NCBI GenBank assembly: GCA_030427885.1
Contig: JAUICM010000005.1
Location: 186,001-250,000 of the forward strand
Reading direction: 5' to 3'
Source: Rhodothermia bacterium
GTDB lineage: Bacteria; Bacteroidota; Rhodothermia; Balneolales; Balneolaceae
DNA length: 64,000 bases
Part shown: piece by piece, positions 49,943 through 59,436 of the stretch
Layout of the letters: every line of letters begins with the position of its first letter
Position numbering within the stretch: position 1 is the first letter of the stretch
Notes under the pieces: generated by a model
Seen by the model: only the letters and a program-made list of their open reading frames with translations
What the model was told of the DNA's origin: nothing
Databases searched by the model: none
Made by a program: the position numbers and the translations under genes

Positions 49943-50026
49943 TGCCCGAAAAAGGAGTCGAACCTTCACGCCATTGCTGGCATACGTCCCTGAAACGCAC
50001 GCGTCTACCAATTCCGCCATTCGGGC
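49943..50026 (-). tRNA. tRNA-Leu (anticodon CAG)
   Basis: The minus strand folds as a type-II tRNA: acceptor GCCCGAA paired with TTCGGGC, D arm with AATTGGTAGA, anticodon stem TGCGT/ACGTA with loop TTCAGGG (CAG anticodon), a long variable arm (TGCCAGCAATGGCG) and a T arm with TTCGACT. CCA is not encoded. It reads leucine CUG codons. Confidence 0.92.
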
Positions 50027-50075
50027 TTCAAAGAATCGTAAAATTACCGCTTGTTTAGCTTCGATTCAATAGTTT

Positions 50076-50882
50076 TTAGAGATTATTTAATATCTGCGTC
50101 AATCGCTCCCAGGATTTATTTCGGGCTACTTTATTGGGGTTATCCATCGCAGCGTCCGGGTCATCTCCGCTTCTCATAAAAGCATGGCCAGCTCCTTCAT
50201 AGATCTCATATTCATAGATCTTGTCATATTTATTCATAGCCGCTTCTGAGGCCTCGATCGTAGAATTAACGCGATTATCGTTGCCACCATAAAATCCATA
50301 AACCGGAACTTTAATTTGGGCGTATTCAGCATCATTACCCGGACCGGTACCATAAAATACTAACGCTGCTTTGATTGCATCACCGGAATTGGTGGCAAAA
50401 CGAAACGATTGGGACCCTCCCCAGCAAAATCCGGCTACTGCAATGGTTCCATTTCCAGCTTCAATATTCTGAGCATAAGCCAGAACCGCTTTAAGATCAG
50501 CAGTTACATTATCGGGGTCTAACCCATAAATGGCAGAGCGGGCATCATCCGAAGAAGGAAAATCTGTGGTTTTTTCATATCCATTAACAGTATTGGATAT
50601 GAGATCGGGAGCTATGGCGATGAAACCTTGTCCGGCAAGCTGATCAGCAAAACTTCGGGCCCAGTCATTTAGCCCCCGGTTTTCATGGATAACGATCACA
50701 ACGATAGCATCATCCGCAACCTCAGGATATACGACAAAATTGTGCATGGTTCTGCCACTGGATTCAATGGTTACCCATTCATGGTGTCGGGGTGAATTCT
50801 CAAGCTGTTCCAGTGCGTAATCCTGCGCAGTAGTAACACTGCTAAACAAGACGAAGAATAAAAGGGTGGTAATAGTTCTCAT
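50076..50882 (-). CDS. Secreted dienelactone hydrolase family protein
   Basis: I start at ATG 50882 (MRTITTLLFFVLFSSVTTAQ), which gives a clean signal peptide; the frame continues upstream to 50966 without one. The mature alpha/beta hydrolase has IVIHENRGLNDWARSFADQL, the nucleophile Cys of VAGFCWGGSQSFRF, an Asp near FYGGNDNRVN and a His in GAGHAFMRSG, the DLH triad. It probably opens lactones or esters in the periplasm. It is convergent with the tRNA gene and divergent from the OsmC gene. Confidence 0.88.
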   Translation of the reverse strand: MRTITTLLFFVLFSSVTTAQDYALEQLENSPRHHEWVTIESSGRTMHNFVVYPEVADDAIVVIVIHENRGLNDWARSFADQLAGQGFIAIAPDLISNTVNGYEKTTDFPSSDDARSAIYGLDPDNVTADLKAVLAYAQNIEAGNGTIAVAGFCWGGSQSFRFATNSGDAIKAALVFYGTGPGNDAEYAQIKVPVYGFYGGNDNRVNSTIEASEAAMNKYDKIYEYEIYEGAGHAFMRSGDDPDAAMDNPNKVARNKSWERLTQILNNL

Positions 50883-51001
50883 AGATATAGGGGTTAATGA
50901 ACATATAAAATACTCTAAACACGAAAGATTGCAATCCTTTGAATAGCTTCTTACAAATTCGATCAATAGGCTTATATTCCGCTCTCAATAACATAGAGGC
51001 T

Positions 51002-51436
51002 ATGCAAATTAAAATACAACGTCAGAATAAAGCAGTTCACCTGAAAGCAACCAATGAACAGGGACATGAAGTTAATCTCGACGGATCTGAAGCAATTGGA
51101 GGTCAGAATCTTGGTTTTCGACCAATGCAGATGCTATTGGTTGCTCTGGGCTCCTGCGCATCCATGGATGTGATTTCCATACTACAAAAGCAGAAGCAGC
51201 CCATTGATGACTATTCGGTGGTGGTAGATGGAGAGCGAGACCAGGATCAGGTTCCTTCTCTCTTCAGAGAGATCCATGTCAGGTTCCAGTTTAAAGGGAA
51301 TCTGGATCCGGCAAAGGTAAAACGCGCTATTAAGCTTTCGATGGAAAAGTATTGCTCAGTAACTAAAACCTTAGAGGAAACAGCATTGATCACTTCCTCT
51401 TTTAGAATTAATGATGATGAAGAACAAAGAATTTGA
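51002..51436 (+). CDS. OsmC/Ohr family protein
   Basis: A 144-residue protein starting at ATG 51002 (MQIKIQRQNKAVHLKATNEQ). The OsmC fold is shown by the FRPMQMLLVALGSCASMDVI helix with its conserved Cys and the second KYCSVTKTLEETA helix with its Cys. These Cys pairs in Ohr/OsmC proteins reduce organic hydroperoxides. The 3' end overlaps the sulfhydrylase gene by 26 nt, so the two are co-expressed. Confidence 0.88.
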   Translation: MQIKIQRQNKAVHLKATNEQGHEVNLDGSEAIGGQNLGFRPMQMLLVALGSCASMDVISILQKQKQPIDDYSVVVDGERDQDQVPSLFREIHVRFQFKGNLDPAKVKRAIKLSMEKYCSVTKTLEETALITSSFRINDDEEQRI

Positions 51437-52595
51437 AACGAAAGCTATTCGCCACCAGGTTGCCCGGTCTGACCAAAGAGAGCATTCTGTACCCATTTTT
51501 GCGACATCAAGCTATATGTTTGATAGTGCCGAGCATGCCCGGGCTTTGTTTGCAAAGGAACTGGACGGGAATGTGTATTCAAGGTATTCAAATCCGAACA
51601 ACGATGAGTTTGTTCAGAAGCTTTGTCTTCTGGAAGGGGCTGAGTCTGGTATTTCTACAGCTTCAGGAATGGCAGCGATGTTTGTTAGTATTGCATCGTT
51701 TCTGAATCAAGGGGATCACATTGTTGCATGCCGATCAGTATTTGGATCCACACACCAGATCCTAACTCAGCTTCTGCCTCGCTGGGGGATCACTCACAGT
51801 TACGTAGATGTTCATGATCTTGAAGGATGGGAGAAAGCAATCACCCCGAATACAAAAATGTTCTTTTTTGAAACTCCTTCGAACCCGGCACTGGATCTTA
51901 TAGACATTGAAAAAGTAGTAGCCATAGCAAAAGCGCATAACATTCTGGTTAATGTCGACAATTGCTTTGCCACACCATACCTGCAAAATCCGATCAAACT
52001 GGGTGTGGATATTGTGACACATTCTGCTACTAAATTTATAGACGGACAGGGCAGAACCCTGGGTGGAGCGATACTCGGAAGTGAAAAGGTTATAGAGGAA
52101 GTGATGTTTATGGGAAGGCACACAGGGCCAGCGATGTCACCATTCAATGGATGGATACTTTCAAAAAGCCTTGAAACACTGGCTGTTCGTATGGACCGGC
52201 ATTGCGAAAACGCTACAGAGCTGGCTAATTTCCTTTCAGATCATGCTCAGGTCAGGCTCGTTAAATACCCGCATTTAAGGTCACATCCACAGTATGAACT
52301 GGCGATGAAGCAAATGAGTAAGGGTGGGGGCATTGTTACATTTGAAGTAAAAGGGGGACTGGAACAGGGACGTAAATTCCTGGATGCTCTTGAAATGATG
52401 TCTCTGTCAGCAAATCTGGGTGATACAAGAAGTATTGCTACACATCCGGCCTCTACAACTCATTCAAAGCTGTCTGAGGAAGAACGACAAACGGTTGGAA
52501 TAACTCCCGGATTGGTTCGAATATCGACTGGCCTGGAAAACATCAAAGATATCATCAGTGATATTGATCAGGCATTGAACAGATCTAAGTCTTAG
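51411..52595 (+). CDS. metZ: Trans-sulfuration enzyme, O-succinylhomoserine sulfhydrylase-like
   Basis: A 394-residue PLP enzyme. The PLP lysine is in THSATKFIDGQGRTLGGAI, and other hallmarks are TASGMAAMFVSIASF, FFETPSNPALDLIDIEKVV, VDNCFATPYL and RHTGPAMSPFNGWILSKSLE, the last typical of MetZ. It makes homocysteine from succinylhomoserine and sulfide. A cystathionine gamma-synthase role cannot be fully excluded. It starts inside the OsmC gene and ends 4 nt into the convergent M28 gene. Confidence 0.83.
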   Translation: MMMKNKEFETKAIRHQVARSDQREHSVPIFATSSYMFDSAEHARALFAKELDGNVYSRYSNPNNDEFVQKLCLLEGAESGISTASGMAAMFVSIASFLNQGDHIVACRSVFGSTHQILTQLLPRWGITHSYVDVHDLEGWEKAITPNTKMFFFETPSNPALDLIDIEKVVAIAKAHNILVNVDNCFATPYLQNPIKLGVDIVTHSATKFIDGQGRTLGGAILGSEKVIEEVMFMGRHTGPAMSPFNGWILSKSLETLAVRMDRHCENATELANFLSDHAQVRLVKYPHLRSHPQYELAMKQMSKGGGIVTFEVKGGLEQGRKFLDALEMMSLSANLGDTRSIATHPASTTHSKLSEEERQTVGITPGLVRISTGLENIKDIISDIDQALNRSKS

Positions 52596-53890
52596 TCAAC
52601 TAAGGCTGCGTCTACTCTGGTTGGGGTTTTATATCCACCCACAATCTCATCTGCAGCATTGGCTATCGCTTTGATGGTGTTGGTCATGTGAGGTATATCG
52701 ATCGTTTCGAACTCATCACTGACCTTATGGTAGTCCTGATCCACATCAATGGGTGTTGTACTGATAGAATGAGCCGGAACACCTAAACGAGCAAGAGTGG
52801 CGTTATCAGAGCGATAGAAGAGATTCTGAGATGGGTATGGGTCCGCATAGAAGCGAAATACAGAATCCGGAGTGCTCTCGGTAAGGATCTCTCCAAAGCT
52901 GGAACGGTCATAACCGGTGATCCACGCAGTATTTGGTCCGGATACTGCTGGCTTACCGATCATCTCAATATTGAACATAGCCACGATCTCATCAGGATCA
53001 AGCTGTTTCGAAAAGTATTGTGATCCATACCCTCCAACTTCCTCAGCAGTAAACGCCACAAACATAATGGTTCGTTGGGGTTTTGGTTTGCCCTGGAAGT
53101 GTTTTGCAAGCTCTATAACGGCTGTTACACCTGAGGCATCATCATTAGCTCCATTAGCGATAGAATCACCTTCAACTGCATTTCTGATTCCAATATGATC
53201 ATAGTGTGCAGAGAAGAGTACGATCTCATGTGCTCGTTTACCTTCAATAACACCGGCTACATTTGCAAGTTCGATGCTATCGTTTTTTGTGGTGATTTCG
53301 AAAGAGAAATTATCAGATTCGTTATGAAGAACGAACAGAACATTTGCTTTCCCTTCAATAGAGATAGCCCGAACTGGTCTGGAATAATATCGGTGAAGAG
53401 CAGTGAATGTAGAAGAGTGCGCTTCATCTACAAAAACGATCAGGTCTGAATCTGAAGAACTAAGTTCCCGTTGCTTTGCCCGGAAATTATCAGTTGCAGA
53501 TATCGTGGCCGTTTCAACAGAACCTGGGGTCCAGGACAGCTGATCTGAATAGATCGACCCAAAGTATTTATCGGAACCCAGTTGAGTCCCATCGATTTGA
53601 ATATCAGCATTAGCAATACTGATAACATTCAGGTTGAAGCTCTGAAGGTAGCTGTCTTCTCCGGGCAAATAATCCAGTTCAGCAGCAGTGAATTCATTGG
53701 AAATATAGTCTGCTGCTCTCTTGATGTCCTCACTGAAAGCCTGGCGTCCGCGCATATCATCAGAACTAAGAGTCTTCAGGACTTCGGACACGGAATTTTC
53801 AGTGATCTCATACGGGACTTTTTTCTCACACTGAGTGAATACAATTGTTATTAAAATCAGGGCCAAAGAAACAGGATGTACGCGCAACAT
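52592..53890 (-). CDS. M28 aminopeptidase lipoprotein
   Basis: A 432-residue protein with a lipoprotein-type signal (ALILITIVFTQC, a relaxed lipobox). The M28 site is LFSAHYDHIGIRNAVEGDSI (His), GANDDASGVTAVIELAKHF (Asp) and FVAFTAEEVGGYGSQYF (Glu-Glu), with further ligands near FNIEMIGKP and DYHKVSDEFETID. It acts at the outer side of the inner membrane or on the cell surface. The 3' end overlaps the convergent sulfhydrylase gene. Confidence 0.88.
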   Translation of the reverse strand: MLRVHPVSLALILITIVFTQCEKKVPYEITENSVSEVLKTLSSDDMRGRQAFSEDIKRAADYISNEFTAAELDYLPGEDSYLQSFNLNVISIANADIQIDGTQLGSDKYFGSIYSDQLSWTPGSVETATISATDNFRAKQRELSSSDSDLIVFVDEAHSSTFTALHRYYSRPVRAISIEGKANVLFVLHNESDNFSFEITTKNDSIELANVAGVIEGKRAHEIVLFSAHYDHIGIRNAVEGDSIANGANDDASGVTAVIELAKHFQGKPKPQRTIMFVAFTAEEVGGYGSQYFSKQLDPDEIVAMFNIEMIGKPAVSGPNTAWITGYDRSSFGEILTESTPDSVFRFYADPYPSQNLFYRSDNATLARLGVPAHSISTTPIDVDQDYHKVSDEFETIDIPHMTNTIKAIANAADEIVGGYKTPTRVDAALVD

Positions 53891-53966
53891 ATTTTTAGTT
53901 TGTTAGATTGAAACAGAAAGATACACAACTTGAGAAGGGGAGTCAGTAAAAAATTACAACGCGGTT

Positions 53967-56345
53967 TTATACTTTATTAAGCGGGAACCATTTAAGTAAA
54001 ACGGCTTCAGTAGTAGCCAGAGTAATAGGCTTTGCGATGAAATCCTGCATGCCAGCCTCGAAGCAGCGTGCTTTGTCTTCAGTAGTGGCGTTGGCGGTCA
54101 TAGCAACAATAACAGGGAAATCATCTATGGTCTTCAGCGTTTTGATGCGGATAGTCGCTTCAATGCCATCCATTTCAGGCATTTCCATATCCATGAAAAC
54201 GAGGTCATAGTTTTTTTGCTGTACCATTTCTACAGCCTCAAAACCATTATTGGCTATATCAGTACTAAAGCCAATGCGCTCGAGTACTTTGATCACAACT
54301 TTTTGGTTGATCAGATTATCCTCAACCACCAGGATTGAAATATTAGTGTTGAGTTTATTCTCATCTGATTCCTTTTGTTTTTCCAGAAGATCGATCTGGG
54401 GCTGGGAAACCGGATTTGACTCGATAGTAAAGTAGAAAGTGGTCCCTGCTCCCAGTTTACTTTGAACCCAGATCCTTCCACCCATTCCTTCAATAAGTCT
54501 TTTACTGATAGCGAGTCCCAGGCCAGTGCCTCCATACCTTCTGTTTCGGTCGGCATCAAGCTGAGAAAACCGATCGAAGAGCAGCCCCATTTTTTCTTCA
54601 GGGATACCGATACCGGAATCTTTAACAATAAAAAGGATCTGTCCCTTTTCAGAAATGGATTCTGTTGTTGTGACCTGAATCGAGATCTCACCTTCATCGG
54701 TAAACTTAATGGCGTTACCAATCAGATTAATAAGTATCTGGCGCAGGCGAACTGAATCTGTTTCGATATAGTCAGAAAGACTGTCATCAAAGCGGAAACT
54801 CAATTTCACTTTAGTCGGGTCGGTAAGTGTACCCAGCATCTTGATAGTATCGGCAAGAAGAGTAGGAATATGGGTAGGGTGATATTCAAGCTGGATGTCA
54901 TCAGATTCGATCTTAGTGAAATCCAGGATGTTATTGATGATACCCAACAGACTTTCACCACTCTTTTTGATGGTCTTGGCGAACTGTGTTTTCTCTTTTT
55001 CTGATTTACTGTCGAGAAGGAGTTCAGAGAGGCCAATAACTGCATTCAGGGGTGTTCTGAGTTCGTGCCCCATGGTAGAAAGAAAGTGCGTTTTAGCAAC
55101 CGAAGCTGCCTCAGCATTTTCCTTAGCCAGATTTAATGTATTTGAGAAGCGATTGGATAAAGTAAGAGACTGCAGAAAGAAGAAAGTCACATAGCCTATA
55201 AAGTTGACGAGAAGATTCTCATCTATCAGCACATAATATTCAAGCAGGTCGTAGATGAAAACAATAAAGATCACGAGTATACTGGCAACGGCGAATCCGG
55301 AGCCAACCCGCCTGTGAACACGGGCTAATATGAGTACATAACAAGAGTAAACAATATATATCGCCAACGATAGAAAGAAGAAATTGATCAGAGAAGTAAA
55401 GTAGTACGGAGGAAATACAAGCGATACAAAAGCAAAGCCAAAGAAGGTGTAATTAAACCCATTCATGATGTACTTATTATTCTCATCCGGGTACAGGTTT
55501 TTAAGAAATAAACCGAATAAAGCAGCCGACAGATACAGAGAAATGTACTCGAGTTTTACTGAAATGATCCAGGACAAACCGGGTAACAGAAGGTGCAGAG
55601 GGTATAGTTCGGTTCCGATAAGTCGGTAGCTGTACGAAAAACAGAATAGTGCAAAATAAAGAATGGGCACTTCTGAACGGCCAAAGAAGTAAAGGCCGAT
55701 AAAGAATAAACCACCCATGATCAAACTCCCGGTTAATACAAAAGTATAACCCAGTTCAACTTCACGTTCCTGTTGAAGAACTTCTTCTGAGCCTATCACA
55801 ATAGGTAACCTGATACCGCCTTTACTGTGATCGAAGTTTGAGATTTGAAGCGTTATATCCAGCGAGTTTTCTTCATATCTGTCTAAGGGGACGGTTTGGG
55901 GTACCCATTTGGGCCGGTAATTTGCCTCTGAAGTAGCAACAATACCATTCCGGGCAACCAACTGATCATTCACAAAAAGACTGTAAGCGGAGTACATGTC
56001 AGGGATTGTGAAGGCAAGTTTCGGATAATTTGGTGGGAGGATCAATTTCAGTTTATAAGTGGCATATCCGTACGATCCGAGTTCATCGTACTCGTTCCAC
56101 AAATGAGGAAGAGAGACTAATTCAGGCATTTTCCGGATGGGGTCGGTTGGGTCGATCAGCTGTTCCCAGTAGAATTGCCATTCTCCATTCAATTCTATTG
56201 ACCCGGAGTTTTCGAAATTATAATTACTCAGATCCAGTATGCCCCGTTGGGCTTTGGGCTGTGCCAATCCCATTGATACCTGAAGGAAGGTAAAGGCAAA
56301 TAACCCAACAACCCCGACTAATAATTTCCTGATACTGATGGTCAA
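53967..56345 (-). CDS. 7TM-type hybrid histidine kinase with receiver domain
   Basis: I start at TTG 56345 (MTISIRKLLVGVVGLFAFTF), which yields a clean signal peptide; an earlier TTG at 56396 lies in the T-run of the upstream terminator. The 792-residue protein has an exported galactose-binding-like sensor (7TMR-DISMED, about 30-190) and seven membrane helices (about 200-410). HisKA has H427 (TMGHELRTPL), HATPase has GNAIKFTDEG, DSGIGIPE and GTGLGLAIS, and the receiver has D719 (VFMDMEMPEMDG). It senses an external ligand, probably a sugar, and signals by phosphorelay. Confidence 0.9.
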   Translation of the reverse strand: MTISIRKLLVGVVGLFAFTFLQVSMGLAQPKAQRGILDLSNYNFENSGSIELNGEWQFYWEQLIDPTDPIRKMPELVSLPHLWNEYDELGSYGYATYKLKLILPPNYPKLAFTIPDMYSAYSLFVNDQLVARNGIVATSEANYRPKWVPQTVPLDRYEENSLDITLQISNFDHSKGGIRLPIVIGSEEVLQQEREVELGYTFVLTGSLIMGGLFFIGLYFFGRSEVPILYFALFCFSYSYRLIGTELYPLHLLLPGLSWIISVKLEYISLYLSAALFGLFLKNLYPDENNKYIMNGFNYTFFGFAFVSLVFPPYYFTSLINFFFLSLAIYIVYSCYVLILARVHRRVGSGFAVASILVIFIVFIYDLLEYYVLIDENLLVNFIGYVTFFFLQSLTLSNRFSNTLNLAKENAEAASVAKTHFLSTMGHELRTPLNAVIGLSELLLDSKSEKEKTQFAKTIKKSGESLLGIINNILDFTKIESDDIQLEYHPTHIPTLLADTIKMLGTLTDPTKVKLSFRFDDSLSDYIETDSVRLRQILINLIGNAIKFTDEGEISIQVTTTESISEKGQILFIVKDSGIGIPEEKMGLLFDRFSQLDADRNRRYGGTGLGLAISKRLIEGMGGRIWVQSKLGAGTTFYFTIESNPVSQPQIDLLEKQKESDENKLNTNISILVVEDNLINQKVVIKVLERIGFSTDIANNGFEAVEMVQQKNYDLVFMDMEMPEMDGIEATIRIKTLKTIDDFPVIVAMTANATTEDKARCFEAGMQDFIAKPITLATTEAVLLKWFPLNKV

Positions 56346-56392
56346 AACTCTTCTGAATAAATTGAAAGAGAAAACAAGGTATATAAAAACAA

Positions 56393-56419
56393 ACAAAAAA
56401 GGCTCCTTCAGGAACCTTT
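56393..56419 (-). terminator. Rho-independent terminator of the desaturase gene
   Basis: Minus strand: a stem of about 8-9 bp with a tgaa loop (ggttcc / ggagcc core), then TTTTTTGTTTG, immediately after the desaturase stop and before the hybrid kinase gene. Confidence 0.75.
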
Positions 56420-56433
56420 GTTAGAAAATTTTA

Positions 56434-57537
56434 TCAAGTAGTTGAGGGAGACCATTTGAACTCGGGATCGCCAAATTTTTTCAGTGTCCTGTAATGTGAA
56501 GCAACAGCTTCTGTGAATGTCTCATGACAATTATATGGTACACCAAACTCTTTAGCTGTTTGTTCTACAATGGGGCTTATTGCAGGGTAATGGATACTGC
56601 ACACCTTGGGAAATAAGTGGTGCTCGATCTGGAAATTCAAACCACCTACATACCAACAAAGAGCTTTATTGCTTCTTGCGAAGTTATTGGTAGTAAGCAT
56701 TTCATGAATCACCCAATGATTTTCGATCATATTCTCTTCATTCGGGATTGGATGGGTTGTGGATTCAACCACATGAGCCAGCTGAAAAATAATGCCTAAA
56801 ATAAGTCCTGCTGTTAAATGAAGGGTCGTAAAGCCGATCAACAGCTGCCACCAGGTAATATCAAGTATCATCAGGGGCAGAACGATCATATATGTGTAAT
56901 AAATAGCTTTTGTAATGATAAGCTTGACCCACTCTTTGAAAGGGTGCTTTTTATTTTCATATGGGCCTAAAGGAGATTTGAAGAAATACCAGTAGTCTTT
57001 AACAAATACCCAGAAGAATGTTGCAAATGAATAGGCCGGGAAGGCTAAAAAATGTTGCAGTCGATGAACAGGCTTATACTCTGAGTGGGGGGAGAGGCGT
57101 ATAAACTCAGCGACCTCAAGGTCTTCATCATGACCATGAATATTGGTATAGGTATGATGAATGATATTATGAGTGATCTTCCATATATATCCATTAGCCC
57201 CCACGAGATCAAACATAGTACCCAGAGTATTATTGACAGCATTGCTGGAAGAATAGGCACCGTGGAGTGCATCATGAGTAATTGAAAAGCCAATCCCAGC
57301 CATTCCAATACCCATTAAGAAAGTGAGGAACCACATCCAGCCAAGTGAAAACTGACCAGTCATGATCAAGGCATAGCTGACCCAATAAGTGGCCAGAATC
57401 ACAAAAGTCTTGAAATACATTGCGAAATTCGCATGTTTCGAAAGAGATCGTTCCTCGAAATATTCGTTCACGCGCTGTTTAACAGCACGGCTGAACTCCT
57501 TATCAATTTTGTTATTGAAAGTTACGAGTGATGGCAT
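56434..57537 (-). CDS. Acyl-lipid/acyl-CoA fatty acid desaturase
   Basis: I start at ATG 57537 (MPSLVTFNNKIDKEFSRAVK), giving 367 residues; an upstream ATG at 57600 would add a poor extension. Three histidine boxes are present: HDALHG (GFSITHDALHGAYS), HNIIHHTYTN and QIEHHLFPKV, with four membrane helices between them. This is the front-end/delta-6-like or linoleoyl-type desaturase family, using a di-iron centre to add a double bond to membrane fatty acids. It is monocistronic with its own terminator. Confidence 0.9.
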   Translation of the reverse strand: MPSLVTFNNKIDKEFSRAVKQRVNEYFEERSLSKHANFAMYFKTFVILATYWVSYALIMTGQFSLGWMWFLTFLMGIGMAGIGFSITHDALHGAYSSSNAVNNTLGTMFDLVGANGYIWKITHNIIHHTYTNIHGHDEDLEVAEFIRLSPHSEYKPVHRLQHFLAFPAYSFATFFWVFVKDYWYFFKSPLGPYENKKHPFKEWVKLIITKAIYYTYMIVLPLMILDITWWQLLIGFTTLHLTAGLILGIIFQLAHVVESTTHPIPNEENMIENHWVIHEMLTTNNFARSNKALCWYVGGLNFQIEHHLFPKVCSIHYPAISPIVEQTAKEFGVPYNCHETFTEAVASHYRTLKKFGDPEFKWSPSTT

Positions 57538-57666
57538 GAGACGTATTGTGTTTGAAGATGTTAGTACCCATTGTAATTTATCACGAAGTAAATATACCAT
57601 TTACAGGGCAAAAATAGGCATAGATAATGTTGATTATATCAATTGTGTAACAGGAAAGTAGTGAAG

Positions 57667-58380
57667 TCAGTTACTTTCGGGATCCCTGGATTTCAAACTT
57701 TTGTTTCTGTTGTATCTCATCTGAAGCAGTTCAACCATCAGAGCAAAGCCCATTGGAAGATAGATGTATGCTTTTGGGACGTCTTTGTGTAATCCTTCCA
57801 TGAATATGGTGATCCCGATAGTGATAAGGAATGAAAGAGCAAGGATCTTAAGAGCTGGATTATTGAGGATAAATTCTCCAATTGGCTTGGCAAAAAATAA
57901 CAGAGCGGCAAAAGAGACGATCACTGCTGTGATAATAACCCAGATATGGTCGGTAAGACCAATTGCTGTGATGACCGAATCAATAGAAAAGACAATATCA
58001 AGCAAAACGATCTGAGTGATAATAGCCGGGAAAGTGTTTTTTGTAGTGGTTTCCTCATCAATCTCTTCATCAGTAAGTTCTACGGTATGATGAATTTCTT
58101 TGACGGCTTTGTACAGCAGAAAGAGCCCACCGGCAATCAGGATCAGATCACGGACAGAGAAATGCCAAACAACGGGTTCAGTGAGGCCGGTAAGTTTAAT
58201 CAGGAGAAACAATAAGGCGATCCTTGCCACCATCGCAAGAGCAAGTCCAATCACTCTTGCCCGCTGCTGCAAGTCTTTTTTAAGTCGGCTTACGAATATG
58301 GTGATGACCAGAATGTTATCTACACCCAAAACCAGTTCTAATCCAATCAAAAGAGCGAGTGTTGCAAGTAAATCAGCCAT
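57667..58380 (-). CDS. TerC family integral membrane protein
   Basis: A 237-residue protein with about seven membrane helices. The TerC motifs GLELVLGVDNILVITIF and TQIVLLDIVFSIDSVITAIG are present with their conserved Asp residues in the membrane. TerC/Alx/YkoY proteins export metals, notably manganese, or act in tellurite resistance. It lies 6 bp after the oxidoreductase gene. Confidence 0.9.
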   Translation of the reverse strand: MADLLATLALLIGLELVLGVDNILVITIFVSRLKKDLQQRARVIGLALAMVARIALLFLLIKLTGLTEPVVWHFSVRDLILIAGGLFLLYKAVKEIHHTVELTDEEIDEETTTKNTFPAIITQIVLLDIVFSIDSVITAIGLTDHIWVIITAVIVSFAALLFFAKPIGEFILNNPALKILALSFLITIGITIFMEGLHKDVPKAYIYLPMGFALMVELLQMRYNRNKSLKSRDPESN

Positions 58381-58386
58381 TTTTGA

Positions 58387-59355
58387 TTACTTTGATTGTT
58401 CAAATATTTGATCAATTACCTTCATGTTCGCGATCGCATCAGTTATCGGAGCCGGTACATCTGTATTATCAATAATTGCTCTGGAAAATGCATCTCCCTG
58501 TAAAGAATACTGGTCGCAGGTATCAAAAATAATGGTTTCAGTACGATCGTCTTTATGGATCCAGAGTTTACGGGTGAGCTCATTAGGAGCATTGAACGGA
58601 ATATTAAGTTCCAGATATCCTTTGGTACCATAGATGGTTGCCCGTTGATGGTGTTCGACCTGAGTGGAACAAAAGAAATTGGCCACACCTTGTTCAAACT
58701 CCAGAATTCCGGAAGCGATCCTGTCAGTTTTAAAGTTGGGATCGTAATCTATGGAAGATTTTACTTTTACAGGTTCACTTTCATACAAGAAGCGGGAGAG
58801 GTTGATGCAATAACAACCGATGTCAAGGATTCCGCCACCGCCGATATCTGCTTTGTTTCTCACATTCTCAGGATCAGTATTGTGATAGGTAAATACTGAA
58901 TTGATGGCATGTATATGTCCGATCTCGCCACGGTGGATGATTTCTTTTACTTTCTCCCATTGAGGATGAAACCGGTACATGAAGGCTTCCATAACTTTGA
59001 GCTCTGGATATTTCTGAATTGCTTCAAGTAATAAAGAGGCCTCTTCAGCGGTGATAGCGATCGGCTTTTCGCAAAGTACATGTTTGCCTGCTTCCAAAGC
59101 TTTAATGGTCCAGGGAACGTGCAAATGATTGGGAAGGGGATTATAAACCGCTTCAACTTCAGGATCAGCCAGAAGCTCTTCATAAGAGCCGTAAAAAGTA
59201 TCGATCTCCAGTTCCTCCGCGGCGGCCTTAGCGGAATCAAGCGAACGGGAGGAAATGGCATACATATCACAAAGTTCACTTTTCTGCATAGATGGGATCA
59301 CATGCTTCACTCCAATATTGGCAGTACTCAGGATTCCCCATTTAACTTTTCTCAT
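58387..59355 (-). CDS. Gfo/Idh/MocA family oxidoreductase
   Basis: A 322-residue NAD(P)-dependent dehydrogenase. The Rossmann start is VKWGILSTANIGVKHVIPSM, followed by YNPLPNHLHVPWTIKALEAG and the catalytic-lysine motif KHVLCEKPIAITAEEA. GGGILDIGCYCINLSRFLYE continues in the C-terminal domain. These enzymes oxidise or reduce sugars and inositols. It is the first gene of a pair with TerC, 6 bp apart; there is no obvious metabolic link. Confidence 0.88.
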   Translation of the reverse strand: MRKVKWGILSTANIGVKHVIPSMQKSELCDMYAISSRSLDSAKAAAEELEIDTFYGSYEELLADPEVEAVYNPLPNHLHVPWTIKALEAGKHVLCEKPIAITAEEASLLLEAIQKYPELKVMEAFMYRFHPQWEKVKEIIHRGEIGHIHAINSVFTYHNTDPENVRNKADIGGGGILDIGCYCINLSRFLYESEPVKVKSSIDYDPNFKTDRIASGILEFEQGVANFFCSTQVEHHQRATIYGTKGYLELNIPFNAPNELTRKLWIHKDDRTETIIFDTCDQYSLQGDAFSRAIIDNTDVPAPITDAIANMKVIDQIFEQSK

Positions 59356-59436
59356 GTCACAATTTGATTAGAAATCTTAGTAAAACTCCGAGAGTAAATA
59401 CTAAGATTTCCGGCCAGTCGCTAATTGATTTATTGG

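Noticed and set aside
49799-50020. Minus-strand 73-codon open frame over the tRNA
   Set aside because: It reads through tRNA-Leu and its terminator, so it is not a gene.
56346-56396. TTG at 56396 as start of the 7TM kinase
   Set aside because: It lies in the T-run of the upstream terminator; the TTG at 56345 gives a clean signal peptide.
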